NCBI GenBank assembly: GCA_020186115.1
Contig: WSYJ01000118.1
Span: forward strand, 1 to 64,000
DNA from: Histomonas meleagridis
Lineage: Eukaryota; Parabasalia; Tritrichomonadida; Dientamoebidae
DNA: 64,000 nucleotides
Direction: 5' to 3'
Part shown: positions 40,680 to 50,760 of the stretch, one piece after another
Position numbering within the stretch: position 1 is the stretch's first letter
Layout: the number at the start of each line of letters is the position of its first letter
The notes under the pieces: generated by a model
What the model was told of the DNA's origin: nothing
The model's database searches: none
What the model saw: only the letters and a program-made list of their open reading frames with translations
Translations under genes and position numbers: made by a program

Positions 40680-42023
40680 ATGGAAAAAAAGAATTTTATA
40701 AACATCTGGCAGAATGGATGGGAAATCCTTACTTCAATCACAAAAAAAGTTTCTGAACTAAATGAAGAAAATATTGAATATTCAATAAATTCGATAATTA
40801 ATAATTTCGAAGAAAATTATTCGTTATCTTTTAATATAATTATAAGTCAAATTGTATTTTTATTTTATTCTTTGAGAAAAAATAACTTCCAAATTTATTT
40901 TGAATTCTTGAAGAAAATTGAAACATTTGAAGAAAACAACAAAAGCAAATCTAAAATATTTGATGTATTTACGCGTTATCTTCTAAAACAGCGAAATGAA
41001 GAATCAAAATATCTTCTTGAAAAGATGATTAAAAACAATTTACTTGAACCCAAAATCGTTCAAAATGAAGAATATGTTTATTTTATACATTATATGCCAG
41101 AAAACGAAATCGATAAATTACGTTTACAAATTTCTTTCGCTAAAAATCCTTACTTTATAGAAGATAGAGTTTCCCCATTAGGATCTGAGCAATTAAAAAG
41201 ATTTTTTGCACATTTTGAGGAACTTTCAGCAAATGATTTTGAACTTCATAAAAAATTAATTAACGAAGGAGTTAATCCAAATGAAATTGCGAGAATCATT
41301 CGAAATGATGATATCGAAAAGCTTCAAGAAATATCATCACAAGAAAATTTTGATTTTAAACAATGTATTAAACCATCAATATATGAAAGATATTCATTTA
41401 TTAATCAATGGAATGTTTCATTAACTGATTATGCAGCATTTTTTGGATCAATTAAATGTTTTAAATATTTGTTTTTAAATAATGCAAAAATGATTTTTGT
41501 TCGGAATGCAATTGCAGGTGGAAATGAAGAAATATTTCACATATATGAACAAAATCATTTATCATTTAAAGATGCATATGAAACAGCAATTAAATATCAT
41601 CGAAATGATATCTTTAAGTATATTTACGAAAACAAATTGGAAGAAGTATACAATGATGATATATTAAGAACATACAGTTTAGAAGAATTAGGAAAAATTT
41701 GTATTTTGTATCATAATTATGAAATATTTTCATTTTTACAAGAAAAAGGAATGAAAATTAACAACTATATTATCAATGAATCATCAAGAATTGGAAATTT
41801 GCTTCTCACTAAATATTTTCTTAAATTTTATCAAATTCCAAATGATATTTTAGTTTTCTCAGCAGAATCAGGAAACATTGAACTTGTTAATTATATCTTA
41901 CAGCAAAAAGGAATTAATATTAATGCTAAAGATATTTATTTATTTTATTTGATATTTGTTTTAATAATTTTATATTTCAAAATAATATTTGGAAATTATT
42001 TAAATTATTTAATACAGCACTAA
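40680..42023 (+). CDS. DUF3447-type ankyrin protein, locus E, 5' open frame
   Basis: The 447-codon frame has the family head, NDFELHKKLINEGVNP, EIARIIRNDDIEKLQEIS, SLTDYAAFFGSIKCFKYLF and GNEEIFHIYEQNHLS. Ankyrin-like units follow to GININAKDIY. The first spacer (41934-42013, exactly 80 nt) then breaks the frame; the last residues LFYLIF... are spacer translation. The real locus appears to run on to the stop at 42893-42895. Start is fixed by the TCACTTT initiator. Function unknown. Confidence 0.75.
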   Translation: MEKKNFINIWQNGWEILTSITKKVSELNEENIEYSINSIINNFEENYSLSFNIIISQIVFLFYSLRKNNFQIYFEFLKKIETFEENNKSKSKIFDVFTRYLLKQRNEESKYLLEKMIKNNLLEPKIVQNEEYVYFIHYMPENEIDKLRLQISFAKNPYFIEDRVSPLGSEQLKRFFAHFEELSANDFELHKKLINEGVNPNEIARIIRNDDIEKLQEISSQENFDFKQCIKPSIYERYSFINQWNVSLTDYAAFFGSIKCFKYLFLNNAKMIFVRNAIAGGNEEIFHIYEQNHLSFKDAYETAIKYHRNDIFKYIYENKLEEVYNDDILRTYSLEELGKICILYHNYEIFSFLQEKGMKINNYIINESSRIGNLLLTKYFLKFYQIPNDILVFSAESGNIELVNYILQQKGININAKDIYLFYLIFVLIILYFKIIFGNYLNYLIQH

Positions 42024-42895
42024 AATATGCATCTGAATATGGTCATACAGAAATAGTTAAATTACTTCTTGAACAAGAAGGAATTGATGTAAATGCTAAA
42101 GATTATTTATTTTATTTAATGTTCGTTTTAGTAATTTTCTGTTTCGAAATAATATTTGGAAATTATTTAAATTATATGATACAGCACTTATTATTGCGTC
42201 TTTTTATGGTATAATTGAAATAGTTAAATTACTTCTTGGAAAAGAAGGAATTGATGTAAATGCTAAAAATATTTATTTGTTTTATTTCCAATATATTTTA
42301 ATAATTTGGATTTTCAAAATATTATTTGGAATTTTTTCAAATTATTTTTTACAGCACTTATGAAAGCAACTGATAATGGTCATAAAGAAATTATTAAATT
42401 ACTTCTTGAACAAGAAGGAATTGATGTAAATGCTAAAGATATAATTTGTTTTAATAATTTTATATTTCAAAATAATATTTGGAAATTATTTAAATTATTT
42501 GATACAGCACTTAATTTAGCAACTAGATATCATCACACGGAAATAGTTAAATTACTTCTTGAACAAGAAGGAATTGATATTAATGCTAAAAATATAATTT
42601 ATATTAATAATTTAATATTTCAAAATAATATTTGGAAATTATTCAAAATATTTAATACAGCACTAAAATATGCATCTGAATATGGTTATACAGAAATAGT
42701 TAAATTACTTCTTGAACAAAAAGGAATTAATATTAATGCTAAAGATATTTATTTATTTTATTTGATATTTGTTTTAATAATTTTATATTTCAAAATAATA
42801 TTTGGAAATTATTTAAATTATTTAATACAGCACTAGAATATGCATCTGAATATGGTCATACAGAAATAGTTAAATTACTTCTTGAACAAGAATGA
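41934..42895 (+). repeat. Ankyrin-unit array of locus E with spacers
   Basis: Six spacers (80, 77, 80, 63, 63, 80 nt) alternate with six units. Where the spacer is 63 nt (divisible by three) the frame reads through two units (42306-42836), inserting KDI..FNNFIFQNNIWKLFK-like text between them. Units are close to identical (TALKYASEYGHTEIVKLLLEQ), so this is the youngest array in the window. The last unit ends LLLEQE and TGA (42893-42895). The pogo-like element starts 18 bp beyond. Confidence 0.88.
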
Positions 42896-42913
42896 AATTA
42901 CATTTTGTATATA

Positions 42914-44651
42914 CAGATATGAATAAAAATGTACTAACCCCTGTTGCACTTTTTCACTTCACTTTTTTGAGAAAAATGTAAAAAACAAGCGATCTACGCA
43001 AAGCTCCAGCTATCTCGATTGATATCTTAAGAGAAAGGCTAAATCACACTAGCTTAAGCCTATCAGATCGAAGAGCTTCATTAAGAAATCCTGATTTTTT
43101 GGAGCTACAAACTAGAAACGAACAAGTCATTTTTATACGGGTATTGCAAATCAGAATGCCATACTTTGCTAAATAACAAAAGATTAAAAGAAATATTTGG
43201 CACAAGTCATGGTGTAATCGCAAATATCAGAAAAAAGGCAAAAAACATAAAAAAAGAGTTGGGACGTCCCAAAATTTTTTATGATGAAGAAAAAGAACAA
43301 ATATTGAAATATATATTTGATATGGCAGATAAAAACAAATTTGTTACAAAATAAGAACTTCTGCACTACATAAGAGAGCAGTTTCATCAAGAAATATCAA
43401 AAGGATGGCTCTCGGGATTATTTGGAAAAAACGTTTAACAAATCGGTTTCACAAAAGCAATTCCCCAAGATAACACAAGATTGAGCGTACCAAGAATTTT
43501 TTTGGACAAACATATTGAAAATATAAAGAAATATTTGTTCGGGGAAGCTTTCTGCTGAACTTGTGTTTGACATTGATGAAATGGGGTCAAGTGAGTGGGA
43601 AGATAAGATAATAAAAACTGTTATTGCTCCTAGAAATTTATGCCAAAAATCAGTAATGGTTCCAGTAAAGCGCTCAGTAAGTCATCAAACATAACTAGCA
43701 TGCGTTAGCGCAGCAGGGGATGCAATTGTGCCAATGGTTATTGCTACCAGCCCCCAAGCGAAACAAATTTTTTGAACATGTGTGAAGGAAGATATAGATT
43801 TAAAAATATCGATATATAATTCACCTTATGTGACAAAAGATATATTTTATGAATACATAACCAAAGTATTTCTATTATAATATGTGAGTAGTCATAGGAG
43901 TATCCATCGATGGATTTTCAAATGAATTCGCAGTTTTATCAATATATAATCATTCAACACATTGTGACCCCGAGATTTTGAAAATACTCGCTAAAAATCG
44001 AGTAATTGTAATTACATTTCTTTTCCATACCTCAAACATTTTCCAGATGCTTGATCTTGTAATATTTGGTGAACTAAAAAATGTAAAAAAGGGACTTACT
44101 CCAAAGGAAACTTTGAATGATGTTGCTGCTTTAATCGAAAAAATATTTCGGGCTTATGAACAGGTTACGACCAGCACAAATGTGCGCGCTAGCTGTGAAA
44201 GAGCTGGAATTATGTCTGAACTTGATGATAACTTAAGGAGAATCATTTTTGATGAGGAAAAAGTGAGAAATTCATTCGAATTACTTGGAATATGGAACAT
44301 CAATTTTGATGAATCAACTTTATCTTAAAAACGAAGAAACACCAAGTGGAGATTTATTAACAAGGAATACTTCCCAGAAGGTTCTTTTGAATAAACACAC
44401 AAATAATTTAAAATATCTGATGTGTGAAGAAAGAAAGTGAAAATATTAATATTTCTAAAAATTAACATATCACTTCACTTGAGGACAATATTAAGTTATA
44501 AACATAAAAACAACAAAATCTAAAAAAATTGACAACAAACATATAAGTTTATTTTCTCATCAAATAAGTAGATAAAAGGATATTTTTGTTTTTTTCAAAA
44601 AAGTGAATTGAAAAAGTGCAACAGGGGTTAGTACATTTTTATTCAAATCTG
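42914..44651 (+). mobile_element. pogo-like Tc1/mariner-superfamily transposon with TA duplication
   Basis: The two ends are inverted repeats of about 60 bp with a few mismatches: the left reads CAGATATGAATAAAAATG then TACTAACCCCTGTTGCAC, and the right end is its near-exact reverse complement. Both are flanked by TA, the target duplication of Tc1/mariner-type elements, and begin with CAG as many members do. Inside is a broken DDE transposase. Total length is 1738 bp. It lies 18 bp downstream of the ankyrin locus E stop. Confidence 0.9.
42978..44328 (+). pseudogene. pogo/CENP-B-like DDE transposase, disrupted
   Basis: Frames carry a helix-turn-helix-like N-terminus (KRLKEIFGTSHGVIANI, GRPKIFYDEEKEQIL), FDIDEMGSSEWEDK with the first catalytic Asp, and a C-terminal segment HTSNIFQMLDLVIFGELK that corresponds to the HTSH..QPLDV.VFGPLK signature of pogo/Tigger DDE_1 transposases. 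Stops and frameshifts occur at about 43352, 43437, 43555 and 43695. The last open piece is 43978-44328. It is non-autonomous as it stands. Confidence 0.82.
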
Positions 44652-44783
44652 TAAAGAATGAATTTAAACATTTATATAAAGAAATTCTATCTCATCAATA
44701 TATATGATAGTATATATGAATTAATATTTTGTCTTCAATGCTCAAAAATGAACAGACATTCGGTATACAATTTCTATATTTTT

Positions 44784-44863
44784 TATATTTACTCAACATA
44801 AAATTGTAATATACTCAATTTTTTTATATTTCCTCGGAAGTCATAAATATGGAAATCACGGAA
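44784..44863 (-). repeat. 80-bp dispersed repeat, copy 1
   Basis: The reverse complement of 44784-44863 matches 55352-55431 with about two mismatches in 80 bp. It lies 25 bp beyond the 3' end of the uridine-kinase-like gene. Origin unknown; possibly an end of a mobile element. Confidence 0.85.
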
Positions 44864-44887
44864 GCAAAGCAGAATCATTGATTTATT

Positions 44888-46396
44888 TCAGTACTTTAGA
44901 TCGGAACCGCCAACGAACTCTCTTAAACAAGAGGTGTGTGGAACTATTTCAACAGAGAGTGGGTAAAAGAAGTTAAGGAATCCTTGAAGCCTCAAAGCCT
45001 CCTTTGTTACCTCTTGTGATTGAGGAGAATCGGGATCTTCATCAGGACCAGGAATTGATGCTTCAGCCAAAAGTCCTTTTGCGTAAATCGACAAAACTGG
45101 AAGCTCATAAACCAATGCCGAGTTAAAGAATAACTCCGCGTTTGCCTGGAATGGGAATATATTATTTTCTTCTCCTTTACGGACGCTTACCCATCTTTGG
45201 AGAGTTTTACGTGGTGAATGACCACGGAACTTAAAGTCACGAACGAGTCTTCTTATCAAACGTAATGACGCTGTTGGGAATCTATGAGTTGAGTCTATAT
45301 TAATTGGAGTAAGTGCTGATACATATATTGGACAAACTCGATCTGCTCCAAATGCGTTAAGAAGAATAGGATTAAGTCCGTGGATGCCTTCAAGTATAAG
45401 GAAGCAGTTGGGAGGAAGAGTGATGAACTCAGTGGTGCTGTCTTCGCCAACACCCTTTTTGAATACAAATTTGCGGCGCGGAACGGTTTTGCCACTCAGG
45501 AGATCGTTAACTCGCTCACTCAAAAGTTTGATGTTGAGAGTGGAAACATGCTCAAAATCTTGAAGGCCGTCGGGGCCGAACGGGATCTCGGAGTTGTCCT
45601 TGAAGTAGTCGTCCATTTCGATGATGACTGATTGATAGCCGACAACACGAAGTGAGATTGCAAGACGTTTGGCAAATGTGGTCTTGTTAGAGGATGATGG
45701 ACCGGCAATGGTAATGATCTTCTTCTTGTCGAAATTAGCTACAAGATGATCTGCAATTGTGGCTAGTTTTTGCTCATGAAGACCTTCAGCAACCCATTTG
45801 ATTCCATCTACTTTACGATCAAAGATCAGTTGGTTGAGGTTTGAAGCATACTCACACTTGAGAAGTTTGGCCCATTCTGAATATTCTTGGAACATTTGAT
45901 GAAGTACTTCTGGATCTTTGAATTCTGGAATTACATCTCCTGCGAAAAATGTTGGTGATCGTAAAACAAGTCCATCTGCATATTTTCTAATTTCGAATAT
46001 TTTGAGTCGATCTTTATCAGTTGAACATGGCTCTATGATGTAATCAAGAAAGTCTTCATACTTAATACATGAGATTTCATTGTCTTGCCATGTTTTCAAC
46101 ACATTAACTTTGTCAATTTGATTTCGCTCTTGGAAATAATCGCAAAGTTTTGAGTGCTTCATTGTGACTATCTCGATAGGTTGATCGCTTTCAAGGATCT
46201 CATTAATTGAAGCTGTCAACTTTTGGCACATTTCTTCGGTTATTGGATTCCTTGCCAAATCAGTACAATAAATTCCATCGTTTAAAGTATGCTCTACTTT
46301 TATGTTTCTTTTGAAGTTCTTCCAGTATTGGCACGAGAGAAGAAAGGTTAGTGTTACTGTTTCTGCATGAAGCTGCGAGCGAGGAGTTTTGCTCAT
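44888..46396 (-). CDS. Uridine kinase-family protein with tRNA-synthetase-like N-terminal region
   Basis: The protein (about 502 residues) has a C-terminal P-loop kinase domain of the uridine kinase/phosphoribulokinase family: ITIAGPSSSNKTTFAKRLAISL, IIEMDDYFKD, GPDGLQDFEHVSTLN, FLILEGIHGLNP and RLIRRLVRDFKFRGHSP. The N-terminal 250 residues resemble the synthetase second-additional-domain-like part seen in similar long bacterial and protist proteins (YADGLVLRSPTFFAG). The Walker A motif reads GPSSSNKTT; the family usually has Gly before the Lys. Start: MSKTPRS at 46396 follows the Inr TCACTTTTCATA; an upstream TTG frame extension is not used. Head-to-head with the exosome gene, 77 bp apart. 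Confidence 0.85.
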   Translation of the reverse strand: MSKTPRSQLHAETVTLTFLLSCQYWKNFKRNIKVEHTLNDGIYCTDLARNPITEEMCQKLTASINEILESDQPIEIVTMKHSKLCDYFQERNQIDKVNVLKTWQDNEISCIKYEDFLDYIIEPCSTDKDRLKIFEIRKYADGLVLRSPTFFAGDVIPEFKDPEVLHQMFQEYSEWAKLLKCEYASNLNQLIFDRKVDGIKWVAEGLHEQKLATIADHLVANFDKKKIITIAGPSSSNKTTFAKRLAISLRVVGYQSVIIEMDDYFKDNSEIPFGPDGLQDFEHVSTLNIKLLSERVNDLLSGKTVPRRKFVFKKGVGEDSTTEFITLPPNCFLILEGIHGLNPILLNAFGADRVCPIYVSALTPINIDSTHRFPTASLRLIRRLVRDFKFRGHSPRKTLQRWVSVRKGEENNIFPFQANAELFFNSALVYELPVLSIYAKGLLAEASIPGPDEDPDSPQSQEVTKEALRLQGFLNFFYPLSVEIVPHTSCLREFVGGSDLKY

Positions 46397-46473
46397 TATG
46401 AAAAGTGACACTTTCAAATCGGTTTCTGATAATTCAATGGTTTATTTTCATCTGACCAAAGCTTCTGATTTAG

Positions 46474-47076
46474 ATGACACAACTTGGGCTTAGGATTGGA
46501 GATATTAAAGGAGCTGCTGGTTCTTCTTATGTTGAACTAAATGGCACAAAAGTATTTGCTGCTGTTTATGGGCCAATTGAACCCGAAAATCAACAAGATT
46601 CTTCAAAAACAGGAATTATTGATTGTGTTATTGAAGACGCTTGGGATCAAAATGCTCCTCTAGAAGGGCTACAACATAAATTTTTACATATTTTTTCATC
46701 TGCTATTTGTAACGATGTTTATTTTAAAACTTTAATCAGAGTTTCAATTACAATAATTTCAAGAGGAGGCTCTATCGCTGATGCTACCACACTCGCAGGC
46801 TCATTGGCTCTTTTAGATGCTGGAATTCAAATGAGCGATTTTGTTATATCTTGTACAGTCGGATTGGTCAATGGGAATTTCGTACCATTTGCCCCAAGTG
46901 AAACCACAATTCGTGTGGCATTACTTCCGTCAAAAGATGAAATTGTTGAAACTGAAGTTATTGGAAGCATTGATTCACAATTTGTAGTTAACGCAGTTAA
47001 TGTAGCAATAACAGGCTGCAAAGAATTAATGCAATCTGTACGGCAATTTATGAATACACAAATTACAAAGAATTGA
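46474..47076 (+). CDS. Exosome RNase PH-like subunit (RRP46-like)
   Basis: The 200-residue protein is a single RNase PH fold: AGSSYVELNGTKVFAAVYGPIEP opens it, ISRGGSIADATTLAGSLALLDAGIQMSDFVISCTVGLV in pieces is the phosphate-site and hydrophobic-core region, and a C-terminal helix closes it. Length and the short N-terminus fit eukaryotic core exosome subunits RRP46 or MTR3, which are usually catalytically inactive ring members for RNA processing and decay. Which one cannot be decided by eye. It ends 20 bp before the converging coiled-coil gene. Confidence 0.85.
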   Translation: MTQLGLRIGDIKGAAGSSYVELNGTKVFAAVYGPIEPENQQDSSKTGIIDCVIEDAWDQNAPLEGLQHKFLHIFSSAICNDVYFKTLIRVSITIISRGGSIADATTLAGSLALLDAGIQMSDFVISCTVGLVNGNFVPFAPSETTIRVALLPSKDEIVETEVIGSIDSQFVVNAVNVAITGCKELMQSVRQFMNTQITKN

Positions 47077-47095
47077 TAAATGTACAATAATTTAT

Positions 47096-47617
47096 TCACT
47101 TCTGATTTTCGGATCTTTCTTTTTTTTCTTTCTTTTGTTGCTCAATAATTTCTCTGAGGACTTTGTTTGACTCGAGAAAGAGTCTTTTATATCTGTTTTT
47201 GGATTCAATTGCTGCTCTTAATTCAGCATCTGATTTTGTAAGTTCTTCTTCGAGTTTTTGTATCTCAAGACGAAGTGAATGAATGTTACTAAGTCGTTCG
47301 TTTCTGGTATTATCAACTTTTATTTTTTGAATTTTTTCATATTCAACTTCCAAATCTTTTAATTGTTTTTCAAGAGATTTTTGTTCTGATGTAGCTGCTT
47401 TAAAATCATTTATAAGTGACTCAATTTTAGAAAATCCATCATATATCATGCTTTCTTTTTGTTCCCATTCTTTTGAAACTGATGCTTGTTGTGCATTCCA
47501 TTGCGTCCTAATCTTTTTAATAAATATATCCATTTCTTTTCTTTGTAGTTGCTTTATTCTTTCTGCTTCTTTTTGTTTCCATACTTCAAGCGAAACAGCT
47601 CTTGTTTTAGATTCCAT
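47096..47617 (-). CDS. Coiled-coil protein
   Basis: I do not recognise this 173-residue protein beyond its structure: nearly all of it is charged alpha-helix with heptads (about 50-165), with RIKQLQRKEMDIFIKKIRTQW near the start and RYKRLFLESNKVLREII near the end. Such layouts occur in basal body and centrosomal proteins, which is only a guess here. It converges with the RRP46-like gene. Confidence 0.7.
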   Translation of the reverse strand: MESKTRAVSLEVWKQKEAERIKQLQRKEMDIFIKKIRTQWNAQQASVSKEWEQKESMIYDGFSKIESLINDFKAATSEQKSLEKQLKDLEVEYEKIQKIKVDNTRNERLSNIHSLRLEIQKLEEELTKSDAELRAAIESKNRYKRLFLESNKVLREIIEQQKKEKKERSENQK

Positions 47618-47756
47618 TTCTGGCGCGTTTATTTTTAAATGAATTCGTGTAAACCATTGAAATCTTTAAATAAATCATAGAATTCCTTGTTGAAAAAAAA
47701 CGAATTTTTTCTTATTAATTTTATTAAATTAACATATAAATCCTTAATTATTACAA

Positions 47757-50700
47757 TCATAGACCTTTTAACCTTATTATTTTTCGTAGTTCAACTTCTT
47801 GGATAGATGAATTTAAAAACTTACCTACAAAAATATCCTTATGATTAAGAAGCATTTCCTGAATTTCGCGAACTCCGTTAGCTAAATGAAGTGCTGTTTT
47901 AAGTTAAATCAAAAAATTCCAAAAATAACAATGAAACTTGATATTATTAAAAACAAATATTTTATAAAATATTAAAATATTTTTTGCATTTACATCTATT
48001 CCTTTTTGCTTAAGAAGTAATTCGACAATTTCTATATGTCCTTTAGAACTTGCAACTATCAGAGCTGTATCAAGTATAAAAACTAAATTCCAAACAATTT
48101 ACTAAAAAATTTTCAAATTAAACAAATTAATGTTTTTTGCATTAAGATCAATATCTTTCATTCTAATCAATATCTTAACTATTTCAAGATGTTTATCCAT
48201 GCAAGCCAACATAAGAGGTGTATAAAACAACAAAAATAAATTCCAAATTTTTGTTTAAAACTTTAAATTATTTCTATAAATATTTTTTGAGTTAAATTAA
48301 CTGTTGTAATATTTACATCAACATCTTTTTGTTTAAGAATTAATTTAGCTGTCTCTGAATATCCTAATTTACATGCACATGTAAGCGCTGACCAATGTAT
48401 TTTAAACAAATTCCAAAAATTTAATGATAACTTTAAAATAATAAAATAAAGTACAAGTAATTAAATCAAACTTCTTTAACATTAACATCTATTCCATCAA
48501 TTTTTAAAAGTAATCTAACGATTTCTGTGAAGCCAAATCCACTTGCTAACAATAATGGCGTCCAAACACTTCATAATAAAATCCAAAACATTAATGAAAA
48601 CATCAATTCTTTTATATAAACTTTAAATAATATTGAAAAATATCTGTTGAATTGATATCATATTGATTTTGTTCAAGAAGAAATTCAACAATTTCATCAA
48701 ATCCATTTCGACATGCACTTAAAAGAGGTGTTTTATTTATTTAGAACAAAATCCAAAAATAACTTAAAAACATTAAAACTATTAAACAAATTATAAAATT
48801 AATCATTAAATATCTTTGATTGTAACATCTGTGTCTTTATGTGTAAAAAGTAATTTAACAATTTCATAATAACCATATCTACAAGCAATTAAAAGAGGAG
48901 CACAAAATTTTGGTAATTAATATCAAAAAATGATTTTAAAATGAAAAAGAATGAAATACTTTTTGATCAAAATAGTTAAACATATTTTGTATTAAGTTCA
49001 ATTAATTCAAATGTAAGAAGAAATGCAACAACATCAGTACAACCATTTTTGCATGCCCAGAAAAGTGCAGTTCCAAAAATTATTTTCGAATTCCAAATAA
49101 TTTTATAAATCATCAAATAATTCTATAAAATATTAAAATGTATATATAAATATCTTTCTTATTAATATCAATTCCTTCTTGTTCAACTAATAATTTAACA
49201 ACTTCAAGATTTCCTGTTCTACTTGAGCATATCAAAGGTGTTATATAATATTTTAATAAAATCCATGTTTTCTTTATAAATACTAAAATACAAAAACAAA
49301 ATCTAAATAAATGTTATTGATATCACTAAGATTAATATCGATACCATCTTGTTCAAGAAGTATTTGAACAATTTCTTTATTTCCATTTTCACATGCAAAC
49401 ATTAAAGCAGTAAAATATATAAGAATGAAACTCCTTATTATTTAAAAAAAACGAAAAATTATCAAAATAATTATTAATAAAATTGATTTTATATCATGAT
49501 CATTTATGTTTATTCCATCTTGTTCCAGAAGTAACTTTACAATTTCAATATGATTATCTCTACACGCATACATTAATGCTGATCCATATACATTAAAACA
49601 ATTCCAAATATTAATATAAAATATAAAATTTAATAAATTAACATGATTTTATATAAATAAATATCTTTTGCGATTGGGTTAATTCCTTCTTGATCAAGAA
49701 TCATTTTAACTACTTCTGTGTTTTCTATTTCATATTTTACAAATAATTCATTTTCGAAAGATTAAAATAAATATCAAAAATAAATATTAAACATCAAATA
49801 TTTAGAATTAATATCTGGTTTTTTCTGTTTAGCAATGTTTTTCATAGAACAACCTTGACATGCACATATCAATGCAGTAGAAAATAATTTGATTAAATTC
49901 CAAAATTTAAAGATAAACTTCAAATTTAAAAATTTAATATCAAATATTATACATAATCATTACGAGCATTAATATTAATTCCGTTTCGATTTAGAAGAAG
50001 TTTTACAATATCAAAATGTTTATTAATACATGAAAACATTAAAGGTGTCCAAAATTATTGAGATAAATATCGAATACTTGAATTTAATATTAAATATTTT
50101 AAATGTATATTAAAAATATAATTTAAATATTTTTTGTATTTAAGTCAAGATCATTTCGATTAAGAAGTAACTTAGCAACTTCTATTAAACCATCTTCACT
50201 AGCAATTGAAATCGGTGACCAAAATATATTAAATAAATTCCAAATATTTTTATAATATTCTAAATTTCCATAACAAAAATTAACTAATTCAAAAAAACAC
50301 TTTTAGTATTTACATTAATTCCTTCATGATTAAGTAAGAGCTTTATAATTTCTAAATGTCCATTCTCAGTAGCATGCATAATCGGAGACCAAAAAATAAA
50401 ATTTAAATTCCGAATATTAAAATTAAACTTTATTCTTCCGAAAAAAACATCAAACCAAAATTTTAAACATTTTTCAAATTAACATCAATTTCTTTATGTT
50501 CAAGAAGTAATTTAACAATATCTATTTTATTATCTCTACTAGCTATAAGAAGTGGTGTAGAAAATCAAATGAACAAAATCCAAATATTAGCTTAAAACAT
50601 CTTTTAACAAAAATCAATGTGAAATATTTTAAATAATAATCTTTGGTATTTACATCGATTCCATTTTGTTCAAGAAGCAATTTTACAATTTCGATTTGAT

Positions 50701-50760
50701 TATCGATACATGCTTTCATTAATGGAGATTCAAATAATACATTTTTTGTATTTAGTTTAA
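47757..50760 (-). repeat. Ankyrin-unit array of locus F with spacers
   Basis: About 18 units lie on the minus strand. Of five spacers counted (near 50560, 50390, 50215, 48225, 48065), four are exactly 80 nt and one is 63. In contrast, the junction between the first two units (50729-50740) has only 12 nt, coding VLFE between NTKN and SPLMKA, which is the normal four-residue ankyrin loop. The last unit (TALHLANGVREIQEMLLNHKD) continues IFVGKFLNSSIQEVELRK and stops with TGA (47757-47759). Confidence 0.82.

Noticed and set aside
42978-44328. Active autonomous transposase
   Set aside because: At least four stops or frameshifts separate the DNA-binding and DDE parts.
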